In this document: one piece after another, positions 34,717-43,162 of the stretch | Position numbering within the stretch: the first letter of the stretch is position 1 | Layout of the letters: each line of letters starts with the position of its first letter | Notes under the pieces: model-generated | What the model saw: the letters and a program-made list of their open reading frames with translations, nothing else | Told to the model about the DNA's origin: nothing | Databases searched by the model: none | Position numbers and translations under genes: made by a program | Source: Haloarcula pelagica | Lineage (GTDB): Archaea; Halobacteriota; Halobacteria; Halobacteriales; Haloarculaceae | NCBI RefSeq assembly: GCF_030127105.1 | Contig: NZ_CP126161.1 | Span: 1,798,001 to 1,862,000, forward strand | Reading direction: 5' to 3' | Length of the DNA: 64,000 bases

Positions 34717-36273
34717 TCAGGCGAACTTCCGGACCGTCATGTCGAGCGTATCGAGGTCCAGAATCGGCGCGAAGCCGGCGTCGGGGTCGATGTTGACGGA
34801 CTTCTGGAACTCCGTCTGGGCCTGCCAACAGCCCGAGTTCAGCGCCAGGACGTTGTGGTACTTCCCCCAGCCGAGTTTGTGGACGTGGCCGGTGTGGAAC
34901 ACGTCGGGCACCTCCTCCATGACGAGGTAGTCCCGGTCCTCCGGGGCCAGGCGGGTGTGGCCGCCGTACTGCGGCGCGACGTGGCGTTTCTTCAGCAACT
35001 GGTACATCGCCTTGTGTGGCTCCTCGTAGCTGGCCTCCTCGTCGGGGAGTTCGGCGATGACCTCGTCCAGCGAGACGCCGTGGTACATCAGGACGGTGAC
35101 GCCCTCGACGGTGACCAGCGCCGGGTTCGAGTGGACCTGCGCGTCGTGGGCGGTCATGATCTCCCGGAGTTCCTCGTCGAACCCCGGTTGGGGCTCCGCG
35201 AGGCGGACCGCGTCGTGGTTGCCCGGGATCATCCGGATCTCCATGTCGCCGGGGACTTCCTTGAGGTACTCCGAGAACTGCTCGTACTGTTCGTACACGT
35301 CGATAATGTCCAGTTCCTCGTCCTGGTCGGGGTAGACGCCGACGCCCTCGACCATGTCGCCCGCGATCAGCAGGTACTCGACGTGTTCGGCCTCGGGGGT
35401 GTGGAGCCAGTCGGTAAAGCGGTGCCAGGCGTCGGCCATGAACTCCTGGCTGCCGACGTGTACGTCCGAGATCAGCGCCGCCTGGACGTGCCGGTCGGCG
35501 GTCGACGGGCTGTGTGTCCGGGGTACATCCGGGAAGTGCAGGGAGTCGACGAAGAGGATCCCGCCGTCGTCGGCCAGCGTCCCCTCGACGGCGATGACCT
35601 CGTCGAACAGGAGTTGCTGGACGAGATCGGCGATCGGGCGGTCTTTCATCACCAGACAGGGGAAGGTGCCGTTGGTGTCTTCCAGTTCCACGAGCCAGTG
35701 GCCGCTCGCGGTCGTTCTGATGTCCGAGACCATCCCGATGAGCGCCGCTTCGCTGTTGCCACCCATCCGCTCGATGGCGTCGGTCGGTCGGTGGTTGACC
35801 CGGCCGCGCAGGTGCGCGGAGAGCTTCTCGTAGCGGTCCCGGAACACCGTCACGAAGTCCTGGTACTCGCCGGTCCCCGTCGAGTGACCGGTCATGTCGT
35901 TCGCGACTTCGATCGCCCGGAGCGTCGGGTCGACATCGCGAGACCCCCCTGTTTCAGGTGGAGACTGCCCCCCCACGTCCGTCGGTTCGGGCGGGTCCGT
36001 TCCAGGTGAAACAGAGGGGTCGTCCGCGGGGGTGTCCGATCGCATCGAGCGATCGGGGCTATCGTCGCCCGGTCCGGTGTTTCTGACCGTATCGACGTGG
36101 TCTGCGGTGAGTTTCAGCGCGTCCGGCGGCATCGTTTCTAGTGCACGAGCGAGCGTCGCCTGGGGGTCCGGTGCGTCGGCGATCCGGGTGACCGCCTCGC
36201 GTTCGGCGTTGTAGCCCCGGCTAGCGAGTTCGCTGACGATGCGTGCCGGCGTCTCCAGAGGCACGGTCGACAC
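34717..36273 (-). CDS. polB: DNA polymerase D small subunit (DP1)
   Basis: 518-residue proofreading subunit of the archaeal replicative polymerase PolD. A helical N-terminus (1-75) is followed by a disordered Pro/Ser/Gly linker (about 78-120), an OB fold (about 175-255) and a Mre11-like phosphoesterase with DVHVGS, IAGDMVEG, IPGNHDA, MYHGV and HTGHVHK, the 3'-5' exonuclease metal ligands. GTG at 36273 is the best start. The large subunit is at the right edge, 26 kb away. Two origin-box-like sequences lie in its linker codons. Confidence 0.93.
   Translation of the reverse strand: MSTVPLETPARIVSELASRGYNAEREAVTRIADAPDPQATLARALETMPPDALKLTADHVDTVRNTGPGDDSPDRSMRSDTPADDPSVSPGTDPPEPTDVGGQSPPETGGSRDVDPTLRAIEVANDMTGHSTGTGEYQDFVTVFRDRYEKLSAHLRGRVNHRPTDAIERMGGNSEAALIGMVSDIRTTASGHWLVELEDTNGTFPCLVMKDRPIADLVQQLLFDEVIAVEGTLADDGGILFVDSLHFPDVPRTHSPSTADRHVQAALISDVHVGSQEFMADAWHRFTDWLHTPEAEHVEYLLIAGDMVEGVGVYPDQDEELDIIDVYEQYEQFSEYLKEVPGDMEIRMIPGNHDAVRLAEPQPGFDEELREIMTAHDAQVHSNPALVTVEGVTVLMYHGVSLDEVIAELPDEEASYEEPHKAMYQLLKKRHVAPQYGGHTRLAPEDRDYLVMEEVPDVFHTGHVHKLGWGKYHNVLALNSGCWQAQTEFQKSVNIDPDAGFAPILDLDTLDMTVRKFA
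35942..35965 (-). promoter_or_regulatory. ORB-like element in polB linker (1)
   Basis: On the minus strand: TCTCCACCTGAAACAG then GGGGGGTC. Compare the oriC box GTTCCACTCGAAACGA then AGGGGTG. Coding codons here (TCT CCA CCT GAA ACA) are otherwise avoided in this genome. Confidence 0.45.
35999..36021 (+). promoter_or_regulatory. ORB-like element in polB linker (2)
   Basis: GTTCCAGGTGAAACAG then AGGGGTC, in inverted orientation to the element 34 bp away. Matches the oriC box at most positions, including both half-sites and the G-run. Confidence 0.5.
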
Positions 36274-36345
36274 TCCGTGTCCGAGAGCAAAAGACTGCCG
36301 GACCCGACACAATATTGACCGCTCGGCCCCGAGGTGTTCGAACGA

Positions 36346-37005
36346 ATGGCAGCCGACGACGGGGAGAGCGAGGAACGGCCGGGCGGCCAGCGGTGGTGGC
36401 GCTACCTTCGTGACATCGTCAGCAGCGTCGGAGCCGTCGCGATGGTCGGGCTGTTCGTGTTCGCGGTCAGCGGTCTCTGGCCGCCGCTCGTCGCCATCGA
36501 GAGCCCCAGCATGGAGCCGAACATCGAGACGGGAGACATGGTGTTCGTGATGTCGGCCGAACGGTTCCCGGGCGAGAACGCGACCCACGGGATCGTCACG
36601 GCCGCGGCGGGAACGGAGACGGGCTACGACCGGTTCGGCCGCGGAGGCGATGTCATCATCTACGAGCCGGACGGGGACGAGCGCCGGACACCGGTCATCC
36701 ACCGGGCGATGCTGTGGGTCGAGGGCGGCGAGAACTGGTACGACCGCGCCGACGAGGACGCTCTCGGAACCGCCGACGACTGCGCGGCCCTCCGGTACTG
36801 TCCGGCCCCCCACGCCGGCTTCATCACCAAGGGCGACTACAACGGCGGCTACGACCAGCTCGGCGAGCGGGCGATCAGCGAACCGGTCCGCCCGGAGTGG
36901 ATCGTCGGCACCGCGGAGGCACGGGCCTCGGAGCTCGGCTGGCTGAGCCTGCGGTCGTCGCGGGCAGAAACCACACAACGGAAAGTTGATAGCCCGGCTG
37001 TGTAA
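36346..37005 (+). CDS. S26 signal peptidase (first of tandem pair)
   Basis: 219-residue type I signal peptidase of the Sec11/archaeal S26B kind, removing signal peptides outside the membrane. An N-terminal helix (about 25-45) is followed by the catalytic Ser in IESPSMEPNIETGDMVFVMS, His in RRTPVIHRAML and Asp in FITKGDYNGGYDQ (Ser-His-Asp set). Longer than usual, with a family-typical insert. AATATT at 36312 may be its promoter. A close paralogue follows 12 bp later. Confidence 0.9.
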   Translation: MAADDGESEERPGGQRWWRYLRDIVSSVGAVAMVGLFVFAVSGLWPPLVAIESPSMEPNIETGDMVFVMSAERFPGENATHGIVTAAAGTETGYDRFGRGGDVIIYEPDGDERRTPVIHRAMLWVEGGENWYDRADEDALGTADDCAALRYCPAPHAGFITKGDYNGGYDQLGERAISEPVRPEWIVGTAEARASELGWLSLRSSRAETTQRKVDSPAV

Positions 37006-37017
37006 AGCCGCAACTCG

Positions 37018-37677
37018 ATGGACGGCACCGACAGCCACTCCGTGCCGGCAGAGAGCGAGGAGCCAGAGCGCATGGCCTACGTCCTCGATATCCTGAGCAG
37101 CGTCGGCAGCGTCTTGCTGGTCGGTGCCCTGCTGTTCGCGGTCAGCGGCGTCTGGCCCCCGCTCGTCGCTGTGGAGTCGTCCAGCATGGAGCCGAACGTC
37201 CAGAAAGGCGACATGGTGTTCGTGATGTCCGAACAGCGCTTCGCCGGCCCCCAGGCCACCCACGGCGTCGTCACCGCCCAGCAGGCAGACGGCTACAGCC
37301 GCTTTTCCGGGGGCGGCGATGTCATCGTCTACGAGCCAAACGGGGACGAGCGCCGGACGCCGGTCATCCACCGGGCGCGCCTCTGGGTCGACGCGGGCGA
37401 GAACTGGTACGACCGCGCCGACGAGACCGCCGTCGGCGCCGCGGACAACTGCCAGGAGCTGCGGAACTGTCCGGCTCCCCACGCTGGCTTCATCACGAAA
37501 GGCGACAACGAGCAGACGAACGGCGCCTACGACCAGGTCAGCGGGATCAGCGGCGTCGTTCGGCCCGAGTGGGTCATCGGAACCGCCGAGATGCGGGTCC
37601 CGCTGCTGGGGGAGATCCGTCTCCAGTGGAACCAGGCCGGGACCGCCGTCGCTCGCGTCACCGTCGGTCCCGCTTAG
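37018..37677 (+). CDS. S26 signal peptidase (second of tandem pair)
   Basis: 219 residues, same layout as the preceding gene: helix about 22-44, Ser in VESSSMEPNVQKGDMVFVMS, His in RRTPVIHRARL, Asp in FITKGDNEQTNGAYD. Both copies keep every catalytic residue, so both should be active. The two stretches AVSG.WPPLVA and GDERRTPVIHRA are nearly identical, pointing to tandem duplication. Its 3' end overlaps the converging orc1 gene by four bases. Confidence 0.9.
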   Translation: MDGTDSHSVPAESEEPERMAYVLDILSSVGSVLLVGALLFAVSGVWPPLVAVESSSMEPNVQKGDMVFVMSEQRFAGPQATHGVVTAQQADGYSRFSGGGDVIVYEPNGDERRTPVIHRARLWVDAGENWYDRADETAVGAADNCQELRNCPAPHAGFITKGDNEQTNGAYDQVSGISGVVRPEWVIGTAEMRVPLLGEIRLQWNQAGTAVARVTVGPA

Positions 37678-39245
37678 TTGTCGAAGCGGGCCTGGACGAA
37701 CGGCTGTACGTCTTCGATATCGCCCAGCCGCGAGTCCGACAGCAACACGGCTTCGGTCTCCTCGGTCGGGACCGACAGCGAGATCTCCTTCGTCCGCCCG
37801 TACCGTCCCTTCGAGACGACGACGGCGTTGACGATCCCGAGCATGTCCAGTTCCGAGATGAGGTCGGTCACGCGCCGCTGGGTCAACACGTCGGCGTCGA
37901 TCTCCTCACAGAGGTTCTTGTAGATGTTGAACACTTCGCCGGTGTTGATGCTGTGGACGCCGTTTTTCTCTAAGAGGATGATCGCGAAGAGGACGATCTT
38001 CGACTGTGTCGGGAGGGTCCGGACGACCTCGACGACCCGGTCGAGTTCGATCTTCTCCTGGGCCTGGCGGACGTGGGCTTCCTCCACCTGATCGGTCTGG
38101 CCGCGCTCGGCGAGTTCGCCGGCGGTCCGCAAGAGATCGAGCGCCCGGCGAGCGTCACCGTGTTCCTGTGCGGCGAAGGCGGCACACAGCGGGATCACGT
38201 CGTCCGAGAGCGCTTCGCCCTTGAACGCCACGTCCGAGCGGGCCTGGAGGATGTCTCGGAGTTGGTTCGCGTCGTAGGGGGGGAAGACGATCTCTTCTTC
38301 ACCGAGGCTTGACTTGACGCGGGGGTCCAGAAAGTCGGTGAACTTCAGGTCGTTGCTGATCCCCATGATCGACACCCGGGAGTTCTCCAGTTCGGAGTTC
38401 ATCCGGGAGAGGTTGTACAGCGTGTCGTCGCCCGACTTCTCGACGAGTTTGTCGATCTCGTCGAGCATGATGACGACGACGCGCTCGTGGTAGTCCACGG
38501 CGTCGAAAAAGGAACTGTAGACCCGATCGGTCGGCCAGCCGGTCATCGGAACGTCCTCGAATCCCGCCTTGTCGGCCTCCAGGGAGTCGATCCGGTCGTC
38601 GATCGCCTCGACATCGGCGAACTCCGTCCCGTCGAGCGTCGCCTCGTCCTCGCGTACGCGCGAACGGAGGTCGTTGAGTTCCGCGACCCGGTCGTCGATC
38701 ACCTCGACGTTCTTGTCGATGAACTTGTTCGCCAACTGCGCGAGGACGCGGTACTGGGTGTCTGTCACCTCGCAGTTGATGTACTCGACCTCGCAGGGGA
38801 CCTCGTACTTTTGCGAGGTCGTCTCCAGTTCCTCGCTGACGAACTTCGCGCTGGCGGTCTTTCCCGTCCCGGTCTTCCCGTAGATGAGGATGTTCGAGGG
38901 TGTATCCCCCCGGAGTGCCGTGACCAGGATCGTCGCCATGTTGTTGATCTGTTCCTCGCGATGGGGGAGTTTGTGCGGGGTGTAGGAGGGTCTGAGGACT
39001 TCCTTGTTCTCGAATATCGGCTCGCCCTCCAGGAGGTCGTCGAACAGCCCGCGGGACGCCTCGTCGGAGCCGTCGGAGCCGGTGTCGAGATTGTCCAAGA
39101 CCACGTCGTCGAGGTCGGGGCGCGTCGTCGGCGATGGCTCCGTCCCGGCGTCGCCGTCGCGCGGCTCGGGGCCGTCGGATTCGGGACTGTCTCCCTCCGA
39201 CGACGAGTCTTGCTCTCCGGTCGATCGATCGATTGGGTCGGTCAT
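37674..39245 (-). CDS. orc1: Orc1/Cdc6 replication initiator
   Basis: 523-residue origin-binding AAA+ protein. Acidic N-terminus (1-80), then Walker A IYGKTGTGKTASA (near 139), Walker B VVIMLDEIDKL (near 258), sensor 1 GISNDLKF, lid, and a C-terminal winged helix (about 430-520) that binds ORB DNA with the AAA+ initiator motif. It sits directly beside oriC, as with the main chromosomal origin genes (orc1/cdc6A) of Haloarcula. An ORB-like box lies 14 bp upstream of its ATG, suggesting self-regulation. Confidence 0.95.
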   Translation of the reverse strand: MTDPIDRSTGEQDSSSEGDSPESDGPEPRDGDAGTEPSPTTRPDLDDVVLDNLDTGSDGSDEASRGLFDDLLEGEPIFENKEVLRPSYTPHKLPHREEQINNMATILVTALRGDTPSNILIYGKTGTGKTASAKFVSEELETTSQKYEVPCEVEYINCEVTDTQYRVLAQLANKFIDKNVEVIDDRVAELNDLRSRVREDEATLDGTEFADVEAIDDRIDSLEADKAGFEDVPMTGWPTDRVYSSFFDAVDYHERVVVIMLDEIDKLVEKSGDDTLYNLSRMNSELENSRVSIMGISNDLKFTDFLDPRVKSSLGEEEIVFPPYDANQLRDILQARSDVAFKGEALSDDVIPLCAAFAAQEHGDARRALDLLRTAGELAERGQTDQVEEAHVRQAQEKIELDRVVEVVRTLPTQSKIVLFAIILLEKNGVHSINTGEVFNIYKNLCEEIDADVLTQRRVTDLISELDMLGIVNAVVVSKGRYGRTKEISLSVPTEETEAVLLSDSRLGDIEDVQPFVQARFDN

Positions 39246-39258
39246 CGTGGTTGGTGAA

Positions 39259-39281
39259 CCCCCCAGTTTCGGGTGGAAAGC
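39259..39281 (-). promoter_or_regulatory. ORB-like element upstream of orc1
   Basis: Minus strand: TTTCCACCCGAAACTGGGGG, 14 bp from the orc1 start. The position would let Orc1 block its own translation start or transcript. Confidence 0.6.
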
Positions 39282-39603
39282 GTTGTCCGCACCCAGAAAA
39301 CGGACGGTAGAAACTCCGATACACCGTTCCTACCGATTTTCGACGCTCTCGGGTGCGTCCAGTTGAACCACATGAAGTCGTGCGTGAGCGGATATTAAAT
39401 ATTTCGGTCGAAATCACGGTTCGAGTGGGGGGATCTGTCGAGTGGACGGGAAACGGGGGCGGGGCGTGGGGAGCGTCACGTGTGAACGGGAACGGCGAAC
39501 GGCACGGGGACATATCGGTAATCGAAGGTTACTCGCCCGGAACCGCCGTATCCCGAGAGCTACGTTTCAGATCTGGGACTGATCGCTGTCGAGTGACCCT
39601 AAC

Positions 39604-39631
39604 CCCCCCACCCCTTCGTTTCGAGTGGAAC
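39604..39631 (-). promoter_or_regulatory. Origin recognition box, left
   Basis: Minus strand: GTTCCACTCGAAAC followed by GAAGGGGTGGGGGG. Identical over 28 bases to the right box, in inverted orientation, with G-runs pointing away from the AT-rich core. Confidence 0.88.
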
Positions 39632-39684
39632 GACGAATCGGACCGGGGGGTGGGGGAGGGGTTCGAGTGGATCCGGCTCTAGGC

Positions 39685-39800
39685 TAGACAAGATTTATGT
39701 ACCATACCAATAAACCAAACCCGCACTAGAAAGAAAGGATTCTTCTTTTCAGTGGTCTAGTCGTATACTAGTGTTAGAGCGGCTCTAGGTACACTAGTCC
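39685..39800. other. AT-rich duplex-unwinding candidate
   Basis: The most AT-rich stretch of the window, between the two perfect boxes, rich in CTAG and TATA-like steps (TTTATGTACCATACC, TAGTCGTATACTAG). It is the expected place where the strands open. Confidence 0.65.
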
Positions 39801-39892
39801 CTAGTTCGTCTCTCGACGCGCGACTGACCGACACCCCACTCTTTCCCGTCCAACCCGGCTCTCACACCCTCCCACCCACACGGGGGTGTGGT

Positions 39893-39920
39893 GTTCCACT
39901 CGAAACGAAGGGGTGGGGGG
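39893..39920 (+). promoter_or_regulatory. Origin recognition box, right
   Basis: GTTCCACTCGAAAC followed by GAAGGGGTGGGGGG; the exact inverted copy of the left box, 261 bp away. Confidence 0.88.
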
Positions 39921-40099
39921 CTTCCAGGGGGCGGGTCGACCCACTCCGGTGACTGCCGATCACGGCGCTCGTGCGGGTGAGACTCCTTGTCAAACCTATC
40001 CGAAAAGTTATCTTTGTCTGACGTAGGCTTAAGTAAATTCCACTGTCTTCTACAGCCAGAAGCCGCCATACCGGCACGTCCGGGCGGCGGGAGGATAGG

Positions 40100-40741
40100 A
40101 TGGGACTGCTAACAAACCTCAAAGACAGCATCTCACGGGCAGCATCGACACTGTTCTCGGAGGAGGACCCAAAGCGGATCGGTATCTACGGGCCGCCAAA
40201 CGCCGGGAAGACGACCCTCGCGAACCGGATCGCTCGAGACTGGACCGGCGACGCCGTCGGGCCGGAGAGTCACGTCCCACACGAGACACGCCGGGCTCGC
40301 CGCAAGGAGAACGTCGAGATCGAACGGGACGGCAAGACGGTCACGATCGACATCGTCGACACACCGGGCGTGACGACGAAGGTCGACTACACCGAGTTTC
40401 TCGAACACGACATGGAGAAAGACGACGCCGTCCGTCGGTCCCGGGAAGCCACCGAGGGGGTCGCGGAAGCGATGCACTGGCTCCGGGAGGACGTTGACGG
40501 CGTCATCTACGTGCTCGACTCGGCGACGGACCCGTTCACGCAGGTCAACACGATGCTCATCGGTATCATCGAGAGTCAGGACCTCCCGGTCCTGATCCTC
40601 GCGAACAAGATCGATCTGGAGGACTCCTCCGTCCAGCGGATCCGCAACGCCTACCCCCAGCACGAGACGATCCCGCTCTCGGCGCTGGAGGGCGACAACA
40701 TGGACGAAGTGTACGACAAGATCGCGGAGTACTTCGGGTGA
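40100..40741 (+). CDS. oapA: Origin-associated Era-like GTPase OapA
   Basis: 213-residue small GTPase. G1 is YGPPNAGKTTLANR, G3 DIVDTPGV, G4 LANKIDLE, with SALEG as G5. It lies directly beside oriC, first of the oapA-oapB-oapC cluster that accompanies oriC1 in haloarchaea. GGAGG at 40090-40094 sets the start, so this transcript has a leader, and TTAAGTAAA near 40031 may be its TATA box. Its link to replication is known by association; mechanism unclear. Confidence 0.92.
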   Translation: MGLLTNLKDSISRAASTLFSEEDPKRIGIYGPPNAGKTTLANRIARDWTGDAVGPESHVPHETRRARRKENVEIERDGKTVTIDIVDTPGVTTKVDYTEFLEHDMEKDDAVRRSREATEGVAEAMHWLREDVDGVIYVLDSATDPFTQVNTMLIGIIESQDLPVLILANKIDLEDSSVQRIRNAYPQHETIPLSALEGDNMDEVYDKIAEYFG

Positions 40742-40745
40742 TCCC

Positions 40746-41129
40746 ATGCCTGAGATAAAGGATCCCGACGACGGCGTGCAGATCGACCTCGTCAGCGGCG
40801 AGCGCATGGAGGGGCTCACGACGATGGAGAAGATCCGGACGGTGCTGGACGGCGTCCGCGACGGCAACATCGTCATCCTCGAAGAGGGGCTCTCGCCCGA
40901 CGAGGAGTCCCGGCTCATCGAGGTCACCATGACCGAGATCAGCCCCGACGAGTTCAACGGCATCGAGATCGAGACCTACCCCAAGTCCGAGGCGGCCAAC
41001 ACGGGCCTGCTCGACCGGCTCATGGGTAACGAATCGACACAGAAGCTCACGGTCATCGGGCCGGCCAACCAGATCGAGACGCTCCACAAGGACGAAAACC
41101 TCATCAGCGCACTCGTCTCCCGGAAATAA
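40746..41129 (+). CDS. oapB: Origin-associated protein OapB (DUF2073)
   Basis: 127 residues of the OapB/ArvB (DUF2073) family: GVQIDLVSGERMEGLTTMEK, VLDGVRDGNIVILEEGLSPD and LTVIGPANQIETLHKDENLI. It follows oapA after four bases and its stop shares a base with the oapC start (TAATG), so the three are co-translated. Probably acts with the GTPase; function unknown. Confidence 0.9.
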   Translation: MPEIKDPDDGVQIDLVSGERMEGLTTMEKIRTVLDGVRDGNIVILEEGLSPDEESRLIEVTMTEISPDEFNGIEIETYPKSEAANTGLLDRLMGNESTQKLTVIGPANQIETLHKDENLISALVSRK

Positions 41130-41817
41130 TGCCCCATCAGTGTACGAACTGTGGCCGCGCGTTCGAGGACGGCTCCAAGGAGATGCTCTCGGGGTGTCCC
41201 GACTGTGGCGGCAACAAGTTCCAGTTCAAACCGGACGGCGTCGACAGCTCGACACCGCCCGGGACGGACGCGGAGCCACCCGAACCGCCGGAGCCGCCCG
41301 GATCGGACAGCACCGTCGCCCGCACCGTCGGGAAGACGGCGGCGACAGTTCGTGACTTCGTCGGCGGCGGGGACGACGCCGCCGGAGCCGCCGGGTCCAG
41401 TCGAACCGAGGGGCGGAGCCGGCGCCAGACACGCCGGCGGAGCCGCCGGCGGCCGAAACCGAAGCCGAAACCGAGGACGCCGCGCAGGCGAGCGCACGCG
41501 GCGACATCGTCGGGCCTGACGAACTCCCGGACGACCCGCCGGCCGCGGAACCGACCGGCGAGACACAGTCGCCCGACGCCGGGGAAGGAACCCAGAACCC
41601 GGCCGACGCCGCCGAGACCGACGACGGCTCGGACGACCGGCCGGACCTCTCGGAGCTTCGGGAGGAACTCAACGAGCAGTTCGAGTCGATCAAGGTCCTT
41701 GAACCGGGCCAGTACGAACTGAACCTGATGGAACTGTACGACCGCGAGGAGTACATCGTCGCGCTCGAAGAGGACGGCCGCTACTCCATCCAGGTCCCCG
41801 AAGCGATCCGGGACTGA
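41129..41817 (+). pseudogene. oapC: Origin-associated OapC, zinc ribbon (frameshifted)
   Basis: OapC/ArvC family. The N-terminus (MPHQCTNCGRAFEDGSKEML, SGCPDCGGNKFQFKPDG) is a zinc ribbon in one frame; the conserved C-terminus (IKVLEPGQYELNLMELYDRE, EYIVALEEDGRYSIQVPE) is in another. The frame breaks in a run of four Gs at 41410-41413 (GAGGGGCGG): one more G would give a continuous protein of 229 residues with an acidic linker. As read, translation continues into an Arg-rich tail and stops at 41722. Mutation, sequencing error and -1 frameshifting are all possible. Confidence 0.85.
41393..41414 (+). promoter_or_regulatory. ORB-like element in oapC linker
   Basis: GGTCCAGTCGAACCG then AGGGGC, resembling the oriC box and its G-run. 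It overlaps the point where the oapC frame breaks. Confidence 0.4.
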
Positions 41818-41914
41818 CCCGAACCGCCTGTGAACCTCTCGGGGTCGAGCCCCACGGCACTCGGCCTGCTCCGCCTGTAGACCCGCTATTCTCCGGGTCT
41901 CTCCGTGAAAACCA

Positions 41915-41920
41915 TTATAG
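41915..41920 (+). promoter_or_regulatory. TATA box of small acidic gene
   Basis: TTATAG about 26 bases before the ATG at 41944; fits a leaderless start. Confidence 0.4.
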
Positions 41921-41943
41921 TCGCTGCCGGAGAGGTTTCGCGT

Positions 41944-42072
41944 ATGTCCACCGACGACCACTCGCCGACCGACTCACACATCGAGGAATGGGCAGCCCTC
42001 CTGGGGACCGACCTCGACCGCTCCAGGGCCGACACTGGGGACGTGGACTGTCTCGAAGACGAAGCGACCTGA
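41944..42072 (+). CDS. Small acidic protein
   Basis: 42 residues (MSTDDHSPTDSHIEEWAALL and a tail DVDCLEDEAT). Very acidic, typical haloarchaeal composition, and preceded by a well-placed TATA element. No domain. Listed on composition and promoter spacing. Confidence 0.45.
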   Translation: MSTDDHSPTDSHIEEWAALLGTDLDRSRADTGDVDCLEDEAT

Positions 42073-42083
42073 GCCGATCGACT

Positions 42084-42121
42084 CGAACCGGAGGGGCCGC
42101 GACGAACCGAAGGGGCCGCGA
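42084..42121 (+). repeat. 19-bp tandem repeat, half-ORB-like
   Basis: Two adjacent copies of CGAACCGRAGGGGCCGCGA (one difference) between the small acidic gene and the mdh 3' end. Each contains CGAACCG followed by AGGGG, the right half of the oriC box pattern. Confidence 0.6.
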
Positions 42122-42139
42122 GAACGATCGATTTAACGC

Positions 42140-43054
42140 CTACGCGATCTCGTCGTACTGCTCGGAGAGCTTGTCGGCGGCTTCGGCCATCAGCTCCTGC
42201 TCGTAGTCGTCGAGGTCCCACTCGACGATCTCCTCGACGCCGTCGCTTCCGAGCCGAACCGGCACGCCAAAGGCGGTGTCGTCGTGGCCGAACTCGCCGT
42301 CGAGTTTGACCGACGCCGGCAGCACCTCGCCGGTGTCACGGACGATCGCTTCGACCATGTGAGCGACGCCGCGGGCGGGCCCCCACTCGGTCGCGCCCTT
42401 GCGCTCGATGACATCCATGGCCGACTCCTGGAGGTCGCCCAGGATGCGCTCGCGCTCGTCGGCGTCGAACTCGGGGTCGGTGCCGTCGACGCGGACCTTC
42501 GAGAACACGGGGACCTGTGCGTCGCCGTGCTCGCCCAGGATCGTCGCCTCGACGTTCCGGGTCGGGGCGTCGAACTCCTCGCTCAGCACGTAGCGAAAGC
42601 GCGCCGAGTCCAGCCGACCGCCGAAGCCGATGACCTGCTCGCGGGCGCGGTCGCCGGCCTCGTAGAGGTGGCGGTTCAGCAGGTCGACCGGGTTCGAGGT
42701 CGTCAGCGAGACGTAGTCGTCGTTGTGCTCGTCCAGCGAGGACTGGATGTCCTCCATGATCGGTGCGTTGTCGCCGGCCAGGTCGATCCGGGTCTGACCG
42801 GGCTGGCGCGGGATACCGGCCGTGATGACGACCACGTCGGAGCCGGTGGTCGCCTCGTAACCGCCCTGGCGGACCGTCGTGTTCGAGTCGTAGGCGATCC
42901 CGTGGTTCGTGTCGGCGGCCTGGCCGATGGTGTCTTCTTCCTTGTCGGGGATGTCGACGAAGACGACCTCGTCGGCGATGTCACGGAGCGCGATGTTGTA
43001 CCCTGCGGCGGCGCCGACCGTCCCGGCCGCGCCGACTACGCTTACCTTTGTCAT
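42140..43054 (-). CDS. mdh: Malate dehydrogenase
   Basis: 304-residue LDH-like malate dehydrogenase of the TCA cycle. NAD loop [17 protein letters not shown], acidic [11 protein letters not shown], substrate arginine in IPRQPGQTR, Asp-Arg region [10 protein letters not shown] and catalytic His in [10 protein letters not shown]. Length and sequence are very close to the well-studied halophilic enzyme of Haloarcula marismortui. Monocistronic, divergent from the autoantigen-like gene. Confidence 0.95.
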   Translation of the reverse strand: MTKVSVVGAAGTVGAAAGYNIALRDIADEVVFVDIPDKEEDTIGQAADTNHGIAYDSNTTVRQGGYEATTGSDVVVITAGIPRQPGQTRIDLAGDNAPIMEDIQSSLDEHNDDYVSLTTSNPVDLLNRHLYEAGDRAREQVIGFGGRLDSARFRYVLSEEFDAPTRNVEATILGEHGDAQVPVFSKVRVDGTDPEFDADERERILGDLQESAMDVIERKGATEWGPARGVAHMVEAIVRDTGEVLPASVKLDGEFGHDDTAFGVPVRLGSDGVEEIVEWDLDDYEQELMAEAADKLSEQYDEIA

Positions 43055-43162
43055 ACCATCCGAAACGCCTCCCGCGCGGACGTTAAACGTGTCGAAACCC
43101 CTGTCTCCGGGTCGGCTCTCGGACCCGTAAAGGGTTTTCAGCGTGGTGGCGTTGTACTGGGT

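Larger units (their letters stand above)
39246..40099. other. Replication origin, oriC1 type
   Basis: The only gene-free stretch over 300 bases (854 bp), between orc1 and oapA. It holds two perfect 28-bp inverted origin recognition boxes with outward G-runs (39604-39631, 39893-39920), a third weaker box beside orc1, several GTTCGAGTGG half-boxes with G-runs (39418-39435, 39659-39671), and an AT-rich core at about 39685-39800. This arrangement matches haloarchaeal oriC1 next to orc1 and oapABC. Confidence 0.9.

Noticed and set aside
32914..36009. Very long open frame (over 1000 codons) on the plus strand
   Set aside because: It is antisense to metY, the flavin-protein gene and polB; composition is Arg/Val/Gly-rich with no domain. 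Long antisense frames are expected in GC-rich haloarchaeal DNA. The same applies to those at 5597-7756, 25052-27790, 26892-29303 and 53970-55775.
41415..41722. Arg/Lys/Pro-rich C-terminus of OapC as a DNA-binding tail
   Set aside because: It is the out-of-frame reading of an acidic linker; the conserved OapC C-terminus is intact in the neighbouring frame, so the basic tail is a product of the frameshift.
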